IMG/VR virus record: IMGVR_UViG_3300032401_001693
Location: 1 to 64,000 of that record
Length of the DNA stretch: 64,000 bases
Direction: 5' to 3' (one strand)
Source of the DNA: a virus
Shown here piece by piece: positions 39,779-48,700 of this stretch (position 1 is its first letter; each line of letters begins with the position of its first letter). The notes beneath the pieces are model-generated. The model saw nothing but the letters and a program-made list of their open reading frames with translations. It did no database searches and had not been told where the DNA came from. A program made the translations under genes and the position numbers.

Positions 39779-41802
39779 ACTACGTAGTCTTAGAAAAAGC
39801 TAAACCATATTTTAGAACTCGTAAGGGAAAGAGGGAGTTTGTGAGAGGTTATGTTTCACGAGTTGCTGTTCTGCCAACTCCAGAGCAACAGGAGCAGGGC
39901 AAGACGGGGCTAATGGAGTATTTAGAAGCTGTAACTAAGATGTTTCCTAAAGAAGCTAAACGGGAAGGCCGTGAGTACTCCAGTGTTGAGGAGTTTGTTC
40001 TTAAGCATGGTAAGTTTTATACACCTAAGGAGCTTCCCAAAAATGTTCTAGAGGGTAAGGTAAAAGACTGTTATATGAATGCTTGGCATTTGGCTACGGA
40101 AAGAAAAGATCTGACCTATGTGGAGGGGTATGCAGCCAGTGTGATACCTGTTATGCACGCTTGGTGTGTAGACAAGCAGGGGAATGTTATTGATCCAACA
40201 TGGGGAACTGGTAAAGCATACTACGGTGTTCCTTTTACGACTGACTATATTATGAAGACTGCTATGAGAAGGAAGTATTTTGGGATTTTAGACAACTATC
40301 AGGAGGGCTATCCTCTTTTAAAGGAGAGACCAAAAGAGGGTGTGATAGAAAAGTCCTACCATGTTGTTATGGAAAAGGCTACTCAAACTGGGCATAAAGC
40401 CTATGCTAGGAGTGTTAAGGGTAAGCTTCAACAGATTAAGCCAAAGGGATTTGTAAGGAAGCCTATTCCTAAGCGTAGGGAGAATGTTGTAGAGACTGTG
40501 GTTAGAAGTCAAGCTAGGAGAAAGGCTGTTCAGAGAGAAGAACCTATGCCAGAGTTTGATCAAACTACTGATATGCTTTCTGAGGCAACCGAAAAGTTGA
40601 AAGAGCAGTTTGATATAGATAAAAAACATTTTGAAGGGACTATTTCTTATCAAGAGATTAAATCTCAGATGGATAAGAATCTGAAAGAGATAAGGACTGA
40701 GAATTCTAAAATTAGAGAAGTTTCTGGTTTTATGGATACCGATAATGCTAGGTCAATAGCTGCTAATATGAGAAATGAGTTAACAGTATATACTAAGTAT
40801 CTAGCAGGTGATTCTGTTGATCTTATGCATAAGTTTGTTAGTCTAACTGAGACTACTATTGAGAACGAGGATCTTAAAGGGATTGATGCTAAATATCTGA
40901 GCGACATGTGTGTAGATAGTATAAAGAAGCTGGTACACCAGGAGATAGAATCTAATAGGCAACAGTTTACTGACCACGGTGTTAGACATATAGTTAAGAA
41001 TATACTTAACCAGAAAGATATGTTAGATTTACTTCAATCTTCTGGAATAACTGTTTCTCCTAAAGATAGGCTTTTGGCTATTTTTGTTATGATAAATCAT
41101 GATGTTGGTTATACAACTCCAGTGATTAGAGGTGGTGGCATAGAAGGAATAAAGGCTACTAAGCAGCATGGTGTCTATGGTAAGAAAATAGCAGAAGAGC
41201 AAAAGGATTTATGGAATGTTGATAAGATATTTAGTGAGGAAGAGTATAATAGGGGGTTGGATATAATCGAAACCCATGATTCTGTGGATATGGATACTAA
41301 AGATCCTGTGGCTTTGACTACTAGGATTGCTGATAACTTGTCTCTATTCCAAAAAGAGAAACTTCCCTCAATGTTTGAGTATGTAGAAGGAGCAGAAAGG
41401 CTTCTAGTAGCGATGGGAGTGGCCGCTAAAAAAGACGAGAAAGAGGGATTTGAGAAATACAGAGATCAGTTGTACAAAAAAATAGATAAGGCTAAGTTCA
41501 GTCCAGCTTTAAAACGGGATTTAAAAGCTGGGTGTAAAGAAATTAGTTTCCTTACTCCTAAGTTTACGGTAGGTGTTTTAGCAGGTGAGATAAGTAAGAT
41601 AGGTAAGTCTGATAAGAGTCTTATCCAAGTGACTATAAAGCATAATAAGTTTGATGAAACATTACAGAAGCTCTTTGATGTGGGACAGCAGCAGGTAACG
41701 AAGCTACTAAAAGATTATGGTGAAACTGATTTCTCAAAGACTGAGTACCATTTAGGGAAGTATGGAGATAAGTCAATTTTGGAGTTAAAGGTAGAGAAAT
41801 GA
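39775..41802 (+). CDS. Cys-protease-like and HD hydrolase fusion with type B motifs
   Basis: 675 residues from ATG 39775, in an ATGA overlap; the upstream TTG at 39754 is unlikely. Order: leader MNYVVLEKAKPYFRTRKGK; a papain/transglutaminase-like domain with Cys99 (DCYMNAW), His128 (VMHAWC) and Asp140 (VIDPTW); VVMEKA and the type B motif TGHKAYARSVKGKL; a helical linker; and an HD phosphohydrolase with His442-Asp443 (INHDVGYTT) and later HG and ETHD. The motif falls exactly between domains, so cleavage would release two enzymes. Confidence 0.75.
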   Translation: MNYVVLEKAKPYFRTRKGKREFVRGYVSRVAVLPTPEQQEQGKTGLMEYLEAVTKMFPKEAKREGREYSSVEEFVLKHGKFYTPKELPKNVLEGKVKDCYMNAWHLATERKDLTYVEGYAASVIPVMHAWCVDKQGNVIDPTWGTGKAYYGVPFTTDYIMKTAMRRKYFGILDNYQEGYPLLKERPKEGVIEKSYHVVMEKATQTGHKAYARSVKGKLQQIKPKGFVRKPIPKRRENVVETVVRSQARRKAVQREEPMPEFDQTTDMLSEATEKLKEQFDIDKKHFEGTISYQEIKSQMDKNLKEIRTENSKIREVSGFMDTDNARSIAANMRNELTVYTKYLAGDSVDLMHKFVSLTETTIENEDLKGIDAKYLSDMCVDSIKKLVHQEIESNRQQFTDHGVRHIVKNILNQKDMLDLLQSSGITVSPKDRLLAIFVMINHDVGYTTPVIRGGGIEGIKATKQHGVYGKKIAEEQKDLWNVDKIFSEEEYNRGLDIIETHDSVDMDTKDPVALTTRIADNLSLFQKEKLPSMFEYVEGAERLLVAMGVAAKKDEKEGFEKYRDQLYKKIDKAKFSPALKRDLKAGCKEISFLTPKFTVGVLAGEISKIGKSDKSLIQVTIKHNKFDETLQKLFDVGQQQVTKLLKDYGETDFSKTEYHLGKYGDKSILELKVEK

Positions 41803-41981
41803 GTAGTGAGATTCTAAATTTTCTTATATTAGTAGTGAGTGTGCTTTTGAATGTAATTCTTATTGCTCTAACTATTCTAGCATTTCAGGCTTGGGAACAT
41901 ACTTTACTAGGTTTTGTATTTTTGACTGCGGTTTTTATGGTAACTTTTGGGATTTATAAGATGCTGGAAAGAGCTGGATGA
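41799..41981 (+). CDS. Small membrane protein
   Basis: 60 residues, two membrane spans (FLILVVSVLLNVILIALTIL and GFVFLTAVFMVTFGI), coupled by ATGA on both sides. The function is unknown. Confidence 0.6.
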   Translation: MSSEILNFLILVVSVLLNVILIALTILAFQAWEHTLLGFVFLTAVFMVTFGIYKMLERAG

Positions 41982-42511
41982 ACTACGTAATATTAGAAAA
42001 ATCTCAGGTTAAAGGATTTACTAGGACTAGAAAAGGTAAGATGGAGAGAGTAAATCCTTTTTCAAGGAAGGGTGAGAAAAAAGTTAAATCTGTAGTTTTT
42101 CTTCATGGCACGACTACTGCTGTTTTGGAAAGTATACTGAAACATGGGTTAACAGCAAAGGCAGCAAGAATGTCTGTATTTATAGATACGAAACAGGGAT
42201 TTAAGAGAGGGGTATTTCTTACGTCCGATAGAAAAACTGCTGAGGCGTTTGCTTCTACGGCTTGGAGAGAGAAAGGAACCACATCGGTAGTTTTAGAGAT
42301 TAAGATTCCAGACGGCGAGAAATTGTATGGTGATCCTCCTCATAGTTCTAGGTTTCATGTAGGGAATATTCCGGCCTCTTGGATAAAAGCCTATTCTATA
42401 CAAAGTTCAGGCAGAAAATGGTCACGCACTCTTGTTAAGTCAAAACAGGAGCAAATTTTCTTTGTTCCTGTAGTTATTGTTAATACAAAGGAGAAAGAAA
42501 ATGATAAGTGA
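41978..42511 (+). CDS. ADP-ribosyltransferase-like protein with type B leader
   Basis: 177 residues. The leader MNYVILEKSQVKGFTRTRKGKME is followed by an ADP-ribosyltransferase-like core: VVFLHGTTTAVLESILKHGL (H/T of the NAD site), GVFLTSDRKTAEAFAST (Y/F segment) and late hydrophobic strands. This resembles the PARP/Tpt1-like branch. T4 packages its ADP-ribosyltransferase Alt in the head and cleaves its leader, which is the closest known parallel. The catalytic Glu is not certain. Confidence 0.7.
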   Translation: MNYVILEKSQVKGFTRTRKGKMERVNPFSRKGEKKVKSVVFLHGTTTAVLESILKHGLTAKAARMSVFIDTKQGFKRGVFLTSDRKTAEAFASTAWREKGTTSVVLEIKIPDGEKLYGDPPHSSRFHVGNIPASWIKAYSIQSSGRKWSRTLVKSKQEQIFFVPVVIVNTKEKENDK

Positions 42512-42701
42512 ACCAATTTTGACTGGAGACTGGAGCAACTGCGCAGTTATTCAACCTAAGAGATCTAGGATGAGGTGGTGTCCCACCTGCCAGGAACTGC
42601 ATGATAAAGGATCTTTTCTTAGATTTCATGGTAGCACAATGGGTTGTATGACAAAGGGTAGGAGTAAAGCTATGGCAAAGATAAAAGGTAGTAGCAAATA
42701 A
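42501..42701 (+). CDS. Small zinc-binding-type protein
   Basis: 66 residues from ATG 42501 with GGAG. CPTCQELH, FRFH-like FLRFHG and a Cys further on suggest a CCHC-type zinc site. The tail is basic. The function is unknown. Confidence 0.6.
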   Translation: MISEPILTGDWSNCAVIQPKRSRMRWCPTCQELHDKGSFLRFHGSTMGCMTKGRSKAMAKIKGSSK

Positions 42702-42715
42702 AAGGAGGTAGATAG

Positions 42716-43123
42716 GTGGCAGAAAAAGTTTGGAGAGATGTAAGTATCGGGAAGGTTACAAGACCCATGTTGTGCCCAGATCTGGTAAGGCAGCGATGTG
42801 CGGTCGAATTTGTTACCGATCTAGGTATGAATGACTTTCCTTTTATGGAAGGCTATTTAGTTTCATTTCTAAAGGAGCTGAGTGTGGGTTTAGGAATGAA
42901 AATCTTCATGGGTCCAGTTGTAGGGAATGATCTGAATGAAGACACAAGGGAAAGTGGTCCTTCCGCATTTGTTGGTTGGACTACTAGTGGGGCTCAAGTT
43001 CATTGCTGGCCATTCAGAGGATTTGTCTCAGTGGACGTATACTCGTGCAAAAGATATAATGTAGAGTTGGTTTTGAATCTGATCAAGGAGTACTTTAAAC
43101 CTGTAGAATTGGTTATTTTTTAA
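42716..43123 (+). CDS. AdoMet-decarboxylase-like protein
   Basis: 135 residues, GTG start after AAAGGAGG. The segment TSGAQVHCWPFRGFVSVDVYSCKRYN aligns with the SpeD active region (ESHxSIHTWPE ... VDVFTCG). The Ser that becomes pyruvoyl is present, but the next His is replaced by Gly. Decarboxylation feeds polyamine synthesis. Loss of one His makes activity uncertain; it may be a diverged phage form. Confidence 0.6.
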   Translation: MAEKVWRDVSIGKVTRPMLCPDLVRQRCAVEFVTDLGMNDFPFMEGYLVSFLKELSVGLGMKIFMGPVVGNDLNEDTRESGPSAFVGWTTSGAQVHCWPFRGFVSVDVYSCKRYNVELVLNLIKEYFKPVELVIF

Positions 43124-43136
43124 AGGAGGTGAGAGT

Positions 43137-43364
43137 ATGAAGAAACTGGAAAAGAAGAATGAGGAGGTTGGTATTCTAAAGATTTTGAAGGAAACTCCGG
43201 AAAAATGGGTCAAAATAGACGTTGAGATGAGTGATTCTTTAGTAGCTGCATTGATAGGTTATGCTAGGGAGAGGATGACTGATGAGGACATAAAAGAATA
43301 TCTCATAAACTGGTCATTTATAGATATTCTGAAAAAGCAGATTGCAAGGGAGAAGAGAAAATGA
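43137..43364 (+). CDS. Small helical protein
   Basis: 75 residues, charged, AAAGGAGGTGAG upstream. It is helical with no recognised motif, and coupled by ATGA to the next gene. Confidence 0.6.
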   Translation: MKKLEKKNEEVGILKILKETPEKWVKIDVEMSDSLVAALIGYARERMTDEDIKEYLINWSFIDILKKQIAREKRK

Positions 43365-43639
43365 AAAAGACGATAGTGATGCTATTTCTTATGTTGGGGA
43401 TTACTTTTATTTATAACCCTCAGACGAATGTCGGGTTTGTTTACATCAACGATGCAGATTTTAATGGGATCATTATGGTAGATACGTCTACCAATGTTTT
43501 GCGTTATTACAAGGCTGTAATTTTTCACGAAGAGCGGATGAACTTTGACAAGTGGCTACAGGATAAGGTTGATAAGGGATTTCCATTCAAGTCGTCTATT
43601 ATTCCGTTTGGGAGGCAGTATGAACAAAAAAGGTACTAA
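43361..43639 (+). CDS. Exported or membrane-anchored small protein
   Basis: 92 residues with an N-terminal hydrophobic segment (IVMLFLMLGITFIY) like a signal peptide or anchor, then a small beta domain. It overlaps the next gene by 20 bases. The function is unknown. Confidence 0.6.
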   Translation: MKKTIVMLFLMLGITFIYNPQTNVGFVYINDADFNGIIMVDTSTNVLRYYKAVIFHEERMNFDKWLQDKVDKGFPFKSSIIPFGRQYEQKRY

Positions 43640-44051
43640 GCCAAAGAAAGAAGTTGTTGAGATGTCTAATGGAAAGAAAGTTCTTGGAGTCCAAGCCAGC
43701 CTGAAAAATTTACTAATCGCTACAGCATTGTTGTTTGGTTTCTTAGGTGGATTTTTCCAGGTTTATAGTTGGATAGATAATACATATCTTAGAGCCAAAC
43801 ATTTTCAGGAGGTTGATGCCCTTAGGAAGAAGTTTATAGAAAATGTTTCTGATAGACTGGATTTTAAGAGTGAAAGTGATCTTCTAAATGCCTGGTATAT
43901 TAGGTATTCTACGTTGGATAATCTTTTTAAGATGACACCAGATAGAAGCAAAATACCAGCAGAAACTATGGCAGAGTATAACGAGTTGCCAGGAAGGATA
44001 AAATTGCAGGAGTTGAAGGTAAAAGCACTGCAGGAGAAACTCTGTAAGTGA
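43620..44051 (+). CDS. Membrane-anchored helical protein
   Basis: 143 residues from ATG 43620 (GGGAGG). A basic N terminus, one span (LIATALLFGFLGGFFQVYSWI) and a long charged helix. It could be an inner-membrane spanin-type or signal-anchor protein; no evidence decides this. Confidence 0.6.
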   Translation: MNKKGTKPKKEVVEMSNGKKVLGVQASLKNLLIATALLFGFLGGFFQVYSWIDNTYLRAKHFQEVDALRKKFIENVSDRLDFKSESDLLNAWYIRYSTLDNLFKMTPDRSKIPAETMAEYNELPGRIKLQELKVKALQEKLCK

Positions 44052-44060
44052 GGGTAAAAA

Positions 44061-44225
44061 ATGGAAGAAAAATGCGCAGTATCTAATAAATGTACTCCAC
44101 TTTGTTCTGGATATAAAGAACGAGGGCAGTGTCCTGCTTGGTATCAGGCGGAGAAAAAGAAGAAGTGGGATAGGAAGAGGAAGGATGAATTTCGTTATAC
44201 TAGAAAAAGCTCAAGTTCGAGTTAA
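44061..44225 (+). CDS. Cys-rich micro-protein
   Basis: 54 residues with four or five Cys (KCAVSNKC, LC, QCPAW), a probable zinc site. Its final 41 bases overlap the leader of the next gene and give an out-of-frame tail RYTRKSSSSS. This is the third case in which a leader cassette runs into an upstream zinc-type gene. Confidence 0.5.
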   Translation: MEEKCAVSNKCTPLCSGYKERGQCPAWYQAEKKKKWDRKRKDEFRYTRKSSSSS

Positions 44226-44367
44226 ACCCCATACTGCAACTATTAGGGGTAAAATAGTTCAAGTGAGGCAGTATACTAGGACTGATTCTAGGGAGAGGTC
44301 TTTGGATGAGAGGACTACTGGATTACTGGAGGTTGGGGCCTATCCAAAGCTGCCGGAAGAAAGGTAA
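44185..44367 (+). CDS. Type B leader of frameshifted acetyltransferase
   Basis: MNFVILEKAQVRVKPHTATIRGK and QVRQYTRTD are leader and motif, but the frame stops after 60 residues. The acetyltransferase domain continues in the +1 frame from about 44345. A frameshift, programmed or mutational, would join leader and enzyme. Confidence 0.55.
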   Translation: MNFVILEKAQVRVKPHTATIRGKIVQVRQYTRTDSRERSLDERTTGLLEVGAYPKLPEER

Positions 44368-45061
44368 ACTGGATGATATTGAAAAGTTTAATGTTAAGGT
44401 TGCAAATGAAAAAATGACTAAAGAGAAAATACTTAATGCTTTTGTTTTAGATATACCTGATGCAGATAATGATGTGGGTATTAAAGCGGCATTTTGGGAC
44501 GAAAACGATCTAGATGTTCAGGTTCAGTATCGTGTTAATAGAAAACATGCAGGAAGGAGCCATCTATACATCTACTATGATCCAAAAATAGATGGGTATG
44601 TCTGTTCTTTCTCTCTTATGGAGCTGGAGGCAGGATTTCAATCTCAGGGTTATGGACACAAGTTTTTTAAGAGATTGGAAACTAATTTGAAATCTTGGGG
44701 TGTTAAAGAGATAAGGCTTTTTGCCGATCTGGATGTTGGTGGATATGCCTGGGCTAGGTTTGGGTTTGACTTTTTGAACGCTCAAGCAAGAAAGATGACA
44801 GTTAATGGGTTTATTAGAGTTCTAAATCTTGAGTATAACATTCAGGAGGATGCTGACAAGTTTAACCATCCTTGGGAAGTTGCAGTCTACAAAGGTCCCA
44901 ATGGAGAGCCGATAGGAAAGAAGTTTCTTTTGGGACAAACAAGGTTTATGACGGGCCATGATTGGTTGGCTAGTAAGACTTTAGATGAAAATAGTCTTGG
45001 TTGGAAAGTAGGAGAGGACTATGAAAGATCAAAAGCCAAAGTTGGGACCGCTACAGCATAA
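44306..45061 (+). CDS. GNAT acetyltransferase domain
   Basis: 251 residues if started at ATG 44306, which has no good ribosome site. GNAT features: CSFSLMELEAGFQSQGYGHKFFKRLETNLKSWGVKEIRLFA (acyl-CoA loop QGYG and helix) and AWARFGFDF. The natural N terminus is probably the type B leader upstream in another frame. It overlaps the next gene by 41 bases. The acetylation target is unknown. Confidence 0.65.
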   Translation: MRGLLDYWRLGPIQSCRKKGKLDDIEKFNVKVANEKMTKEKILNAFVLDIPDADNDVGIKAAFWDENDLDVQVQYRVNRKHAGRSHLYIYYDPKIDGYVCSFSLMELEAGFQSQGYGHKFFKRLETNLKSWGVKEIRLFADLDVGGYAWARFGFDFLNAQARKMTVNGFIRVLNLEYNIQEDADKFNHPWEVAVYKGPNGEPIGKKFLLGQTRFMTGHDWLASKTLDENSLGWKVGEDYERSKAKVGTATA

Positions 45062-45290
45062 AAGCACAGACGATCGAAAGTTCCACGATCCAATAGACTC
45101 TAAAGCTGATGAGCTCTGGAGGAATAGAATCGCAAAATTGTCTGAGCCCAAATTGGTAATAATAGAAAAAGCTGGAAGAGTAAAAATGGGGCAAGAGGAA
45201 AAGAAAAGGCGGGGTAGGGCTAAGGCTATTGAGAAAAGGGCTGAGAAAAGGGAAGATATAGAGGCTTATGGAGAGGCGTTAGAAGATTAG
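45021..45290 (+). CDS. Basic protein with internal IIEKA site
   Basis: 89 residues. LVIIEKAGRVKMGQEEKKRRGRAK resembles the leader-plus-basic motif but lies in the middle. It is charged throughout. It may be a small cargo protein. Confidence 0.55.
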   Translation: MKDQKPKLGPLQHKSTDDRKFHDPIDSKADELWRNRIAKLSEPKLVIIEKAGRVKMGQEEKKRRGRAKAIEKRAEKREDIEAYGEALED

Positions 45291-45385
45291 AAATGAGTGT
45301 TTAACCTTTAATTAATTGAGGGTAAACTCTAAAGTATATGGTGGCCAGATATTTGCGTAAGAGCAGGTATTCACGGAGTTAGTGG

Positions 45386-45724
45386 ATGTGGATCAAGATA
45401 AGAAAACTAAATAAAGCTATTTATCCTGGAAATTTAGGTTTGGTAGAAATGCATCAGTTTGTCAAGGAAGCTCCTGTGGGTCAGGCTGAGAAGTTTGTTC
45501 AACTACTGAAACAGGATAAAACTAGAGAAGCTGTAAAAATGTTGGAAGAGTTCACAAAAAAGAAGTTCCATCCGTCTATTCATGGCCTAAATCTTTTGCC
45601 TTCTCATAAGGATCCCAAAAAGAAGAGATGGCAGCATGTACTTTTACAAAAAGCTAAACCATATACTAGAACTCGTAAAGGCAAGTTTGAGAGAGTAAAG
45701 GGCTATAACAAAGGCTTGGAATAA
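45386..45724 (+). CDS. Small protein with C-terminal type B motif
   Basis: 112 residues. The body is helical and unrecognised; the C terminus is VLLQKAKPYTRTRKGKFERV, a clear type B copy, here at the end instead of the start. It is directly upstream of the large polyprotein. Confidence 0.6.
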   Translation: MWIKIRKLNKAIYPGNLGLVEMHQFVKEAPVGQAEKFVQLLKQDKTREAVKMLEEFTKKKFHPSIHGLNLLPSHKDPKKKRWQHVLLQKAKPYTRTRKGKFERVKGYNKGLE

Positions 45725-45771
45725 ACTAGCTAGAAAATTTCAATTTACATATATAGGAAATGAGAAAGTAG

Positions 45772-48700
45772 ATGCCTAGAATAAGAATTCCTAAAACAGC
45801 TATAACTGAACCTATAACCACAATTTATGCTGATCAAGTCACTCAAGCCGTCAGACAAAGACAGATGAGTAAGATCGATAGGGAATCTCTGCGCTTGATC
45901 ACGCGTATCGACGATGACATGAGAGATAGGTTAGGAGCTTTACTTCGGGAAGGTGTAGAGCAAGGTAGATCAGTTTCAGCCACTGCAAGTACCCTCTTGA
46001 AAACAGGTCTGGACAAAGGCACGTTTAGATCAGCCAGGCGCAGAGCTTGGATGATAGCAAAGACTGAGCTACACCGCGCACGAATGCTTGCTGCCCGAGA
46101 TGTTTATGAAGCTAATGGTATTGATTTAGTTAAATGGATTGGAATAGGAGATGAGCGTATCTGTCCGGTGTGCGGTAGGATGCATAATAGAGTTTTTCGT
46201 TTAAGAGATATAAGAGATGAGCATCTACCACCAGTTCACCCTAGGTGTAGATGCAGGGTCGTCCCAAGTGACATGCAAATGGATATAACAGTAAGACATG
46301 ATAGAGAGGGAAAAGTGGTAGAGTCGAAAGTGGCACCAAACCCGCATGATTATCTTTATGTAGTGAAGCTTAAGAAGGCTTTAGAAGACCTAATGAAAGC
46401 AGTTCAAGTTCGTGGGGAAGATTTAGTACAAGGAACTCCCTTATTCAAAGCTGATGATAATGAAATAGATTTAGAGAAGAGCGAATTTTCATCTACTCAG
46501 GTTAATCTACCTAAGGTGTTAGCTTCTAAGGTTTTGAATACTGTTAAACTTATAGATCCAGATGACCTACATCCTACAGAGAAACAAGATGACGCTCCAC
46601 ATATTACTGTTAGATATGGCATACTTCCAGAGGTTCCACCTAAGCATGTAAAAGAAATACTTGATCATCCAGGAAAGGTAAAAGCCAGTATTACTGGTGT
46701 AGATGTTTTCCAACCCGAAGACAAAGACTATGATGTTTTGGTTTTTAGGATTGATAGTCCAGATCTTAATTTGCTTAATGAAAAGCTAAAGCAACTGCCA
46801 CATGAAGATACTTATCCATTTTATCAACCTCATTCTACTATTGCTTATCTGAAGAGAGGACTTGGAAAAAAATATGTAAACTTAGTAACTGGTCTTGAGG
46901 GGGAAGAAATTGAGTTTGACACAATCAAGTTTTCTGATAAGGATTATAAAAAGGTTAGTATTGACTTAGAAAAGGCTTTTGGAGGGCTAGAGACGGAATT
47001 AGAAAAAGCCAGGCCCTACATCCGAACTAAAAAGGGAAAGTTAGAGCATGTAAAGGGCTATCCACATAGGCCACGACTATTTGATGTAAGTCCTGAGAAG
47101 AGAATAGAAAGGGCTTTGGAGCCTACCCGAGAAGATGTAAAAATGGTTAATAGGATCTCACATGAGATACACGCAATAGGTGGTAGAGCTCTAATAGTGG
47201 GTGGGTTTGTTAGGGATGCTTTACTAGGCAGACCAAGTAAAGATATAGATGTTGAGGTCTATGGTGTTAAACCAACCGAACTTAGGAGTGTTTTAGATAG
47301 GATAGGTAAGGTAGATGCAGTAGGTGCTTCGTTTGGCGTTCTAAAAGTATCTGCTCCAGAGATGGATGAGCCACTGGATGTTTCTATTCCTAGAAGAGAT
47401 TCTAAAGTGGGTACTGGCCACAAGGGTTTTATTGTGGAAGCAGATCCTGGAATGACTCCTAAAGAAGCTGCCCTTAGAAGGGACCTTACTATTAACTCCC
47501 TTGCCTATGATCCTATTACTAAAGAAATAATAGATGAGTATGGTGGACTTCAGGACATAAAAGATCGCAAATTAAGTGCTACCGATGATACTACTTTTGT
47601 GGAAGACCCACTTAGAGTACTTAGAGTGATGAGATTCTCTGCCCAGTTAGGGTTTAGTCCTACGGTAAAGTTGGCTTGGCTTTGTAGGAGTGTGGATTTG
47701 ACTAGCTTGCCTAAAGAGAGAATCTATGGAGAACTAGAAAAGACTCTAATGTCTAAGAATCCTAGTATTGGGTTAATGCTTACCAAGATATTAGGTATAA
47801 ATAAGATATTGCCAGAATTAGAGGATCTTAGAACCACAGAACAAAGTCAAGAATTTCATCCGGAAGGGGATGCGTTTCAGCATACTCTACAAGTGATCGA
47901 CTCTGCATCCAAACTAAAAAAGGGTTTCTCAGATAGATCAGATCGTATTGTCTTAATGTTTAGCGCACTTTGTCACGATATGGGTAAACCTCAGACCACA
48001 GAGACTACTGCTGAGGGTAAGATTATTAGTCATGGGCATGATGCTGTAGGGGCTGAGGTAGCTAGAAAGTTTATGGAAAGGTTGACTAATGAGAATGATT
48101 TGATTGATCGAGTAGAGATTCTAGTGCGTTCACATATGGCGCCTACCAATCTATACCAAGCTAAAGCAGGAGATTCAGCTATTCGTAGATTGGCTAAAAA
48201 AGTTGATATACCTATGCTTGTCGCACTATCAGCTGCAGATAAGAGGGGACGTGATATAAAGGTTGATCTAAAGGCTGAGAGTTGGTTAATGAAGAAATAT
48301 AGGACCCTACTGTTAAATAGACCTGAGACTTTAGAGGCAAAAGTAAGGGGTAGGGATTTGATACCTTTAGGAATCCAACCAGGTCCTGATATGGGCAGAT
48401 TACTGAATAAGATTTATTCAGCTCAGTTGGATGGTAAGTTTGAAACTATGGAACAGGGATTGGACTATGCTCGTCAACAGGGATGGCTGGTGAAGGGGTT
48501 ATTTGGATATGACATAAATAAAGCAGTTCCGGTGAAAGGGTTTACCAGAACTAGAAAAGGTAAGAGGGAGATGGTTAAACCACATACTAGGACTGCTAAA
48601 CAAAAGATGACTGCTCTTGAGGCTTTTGTAGGTGGGGCAGTTCCAAAGAAGGGTTGGCAGAAAGAGGAGGCTGATAAATTCCTAGAAGAAGTTAATCCTA

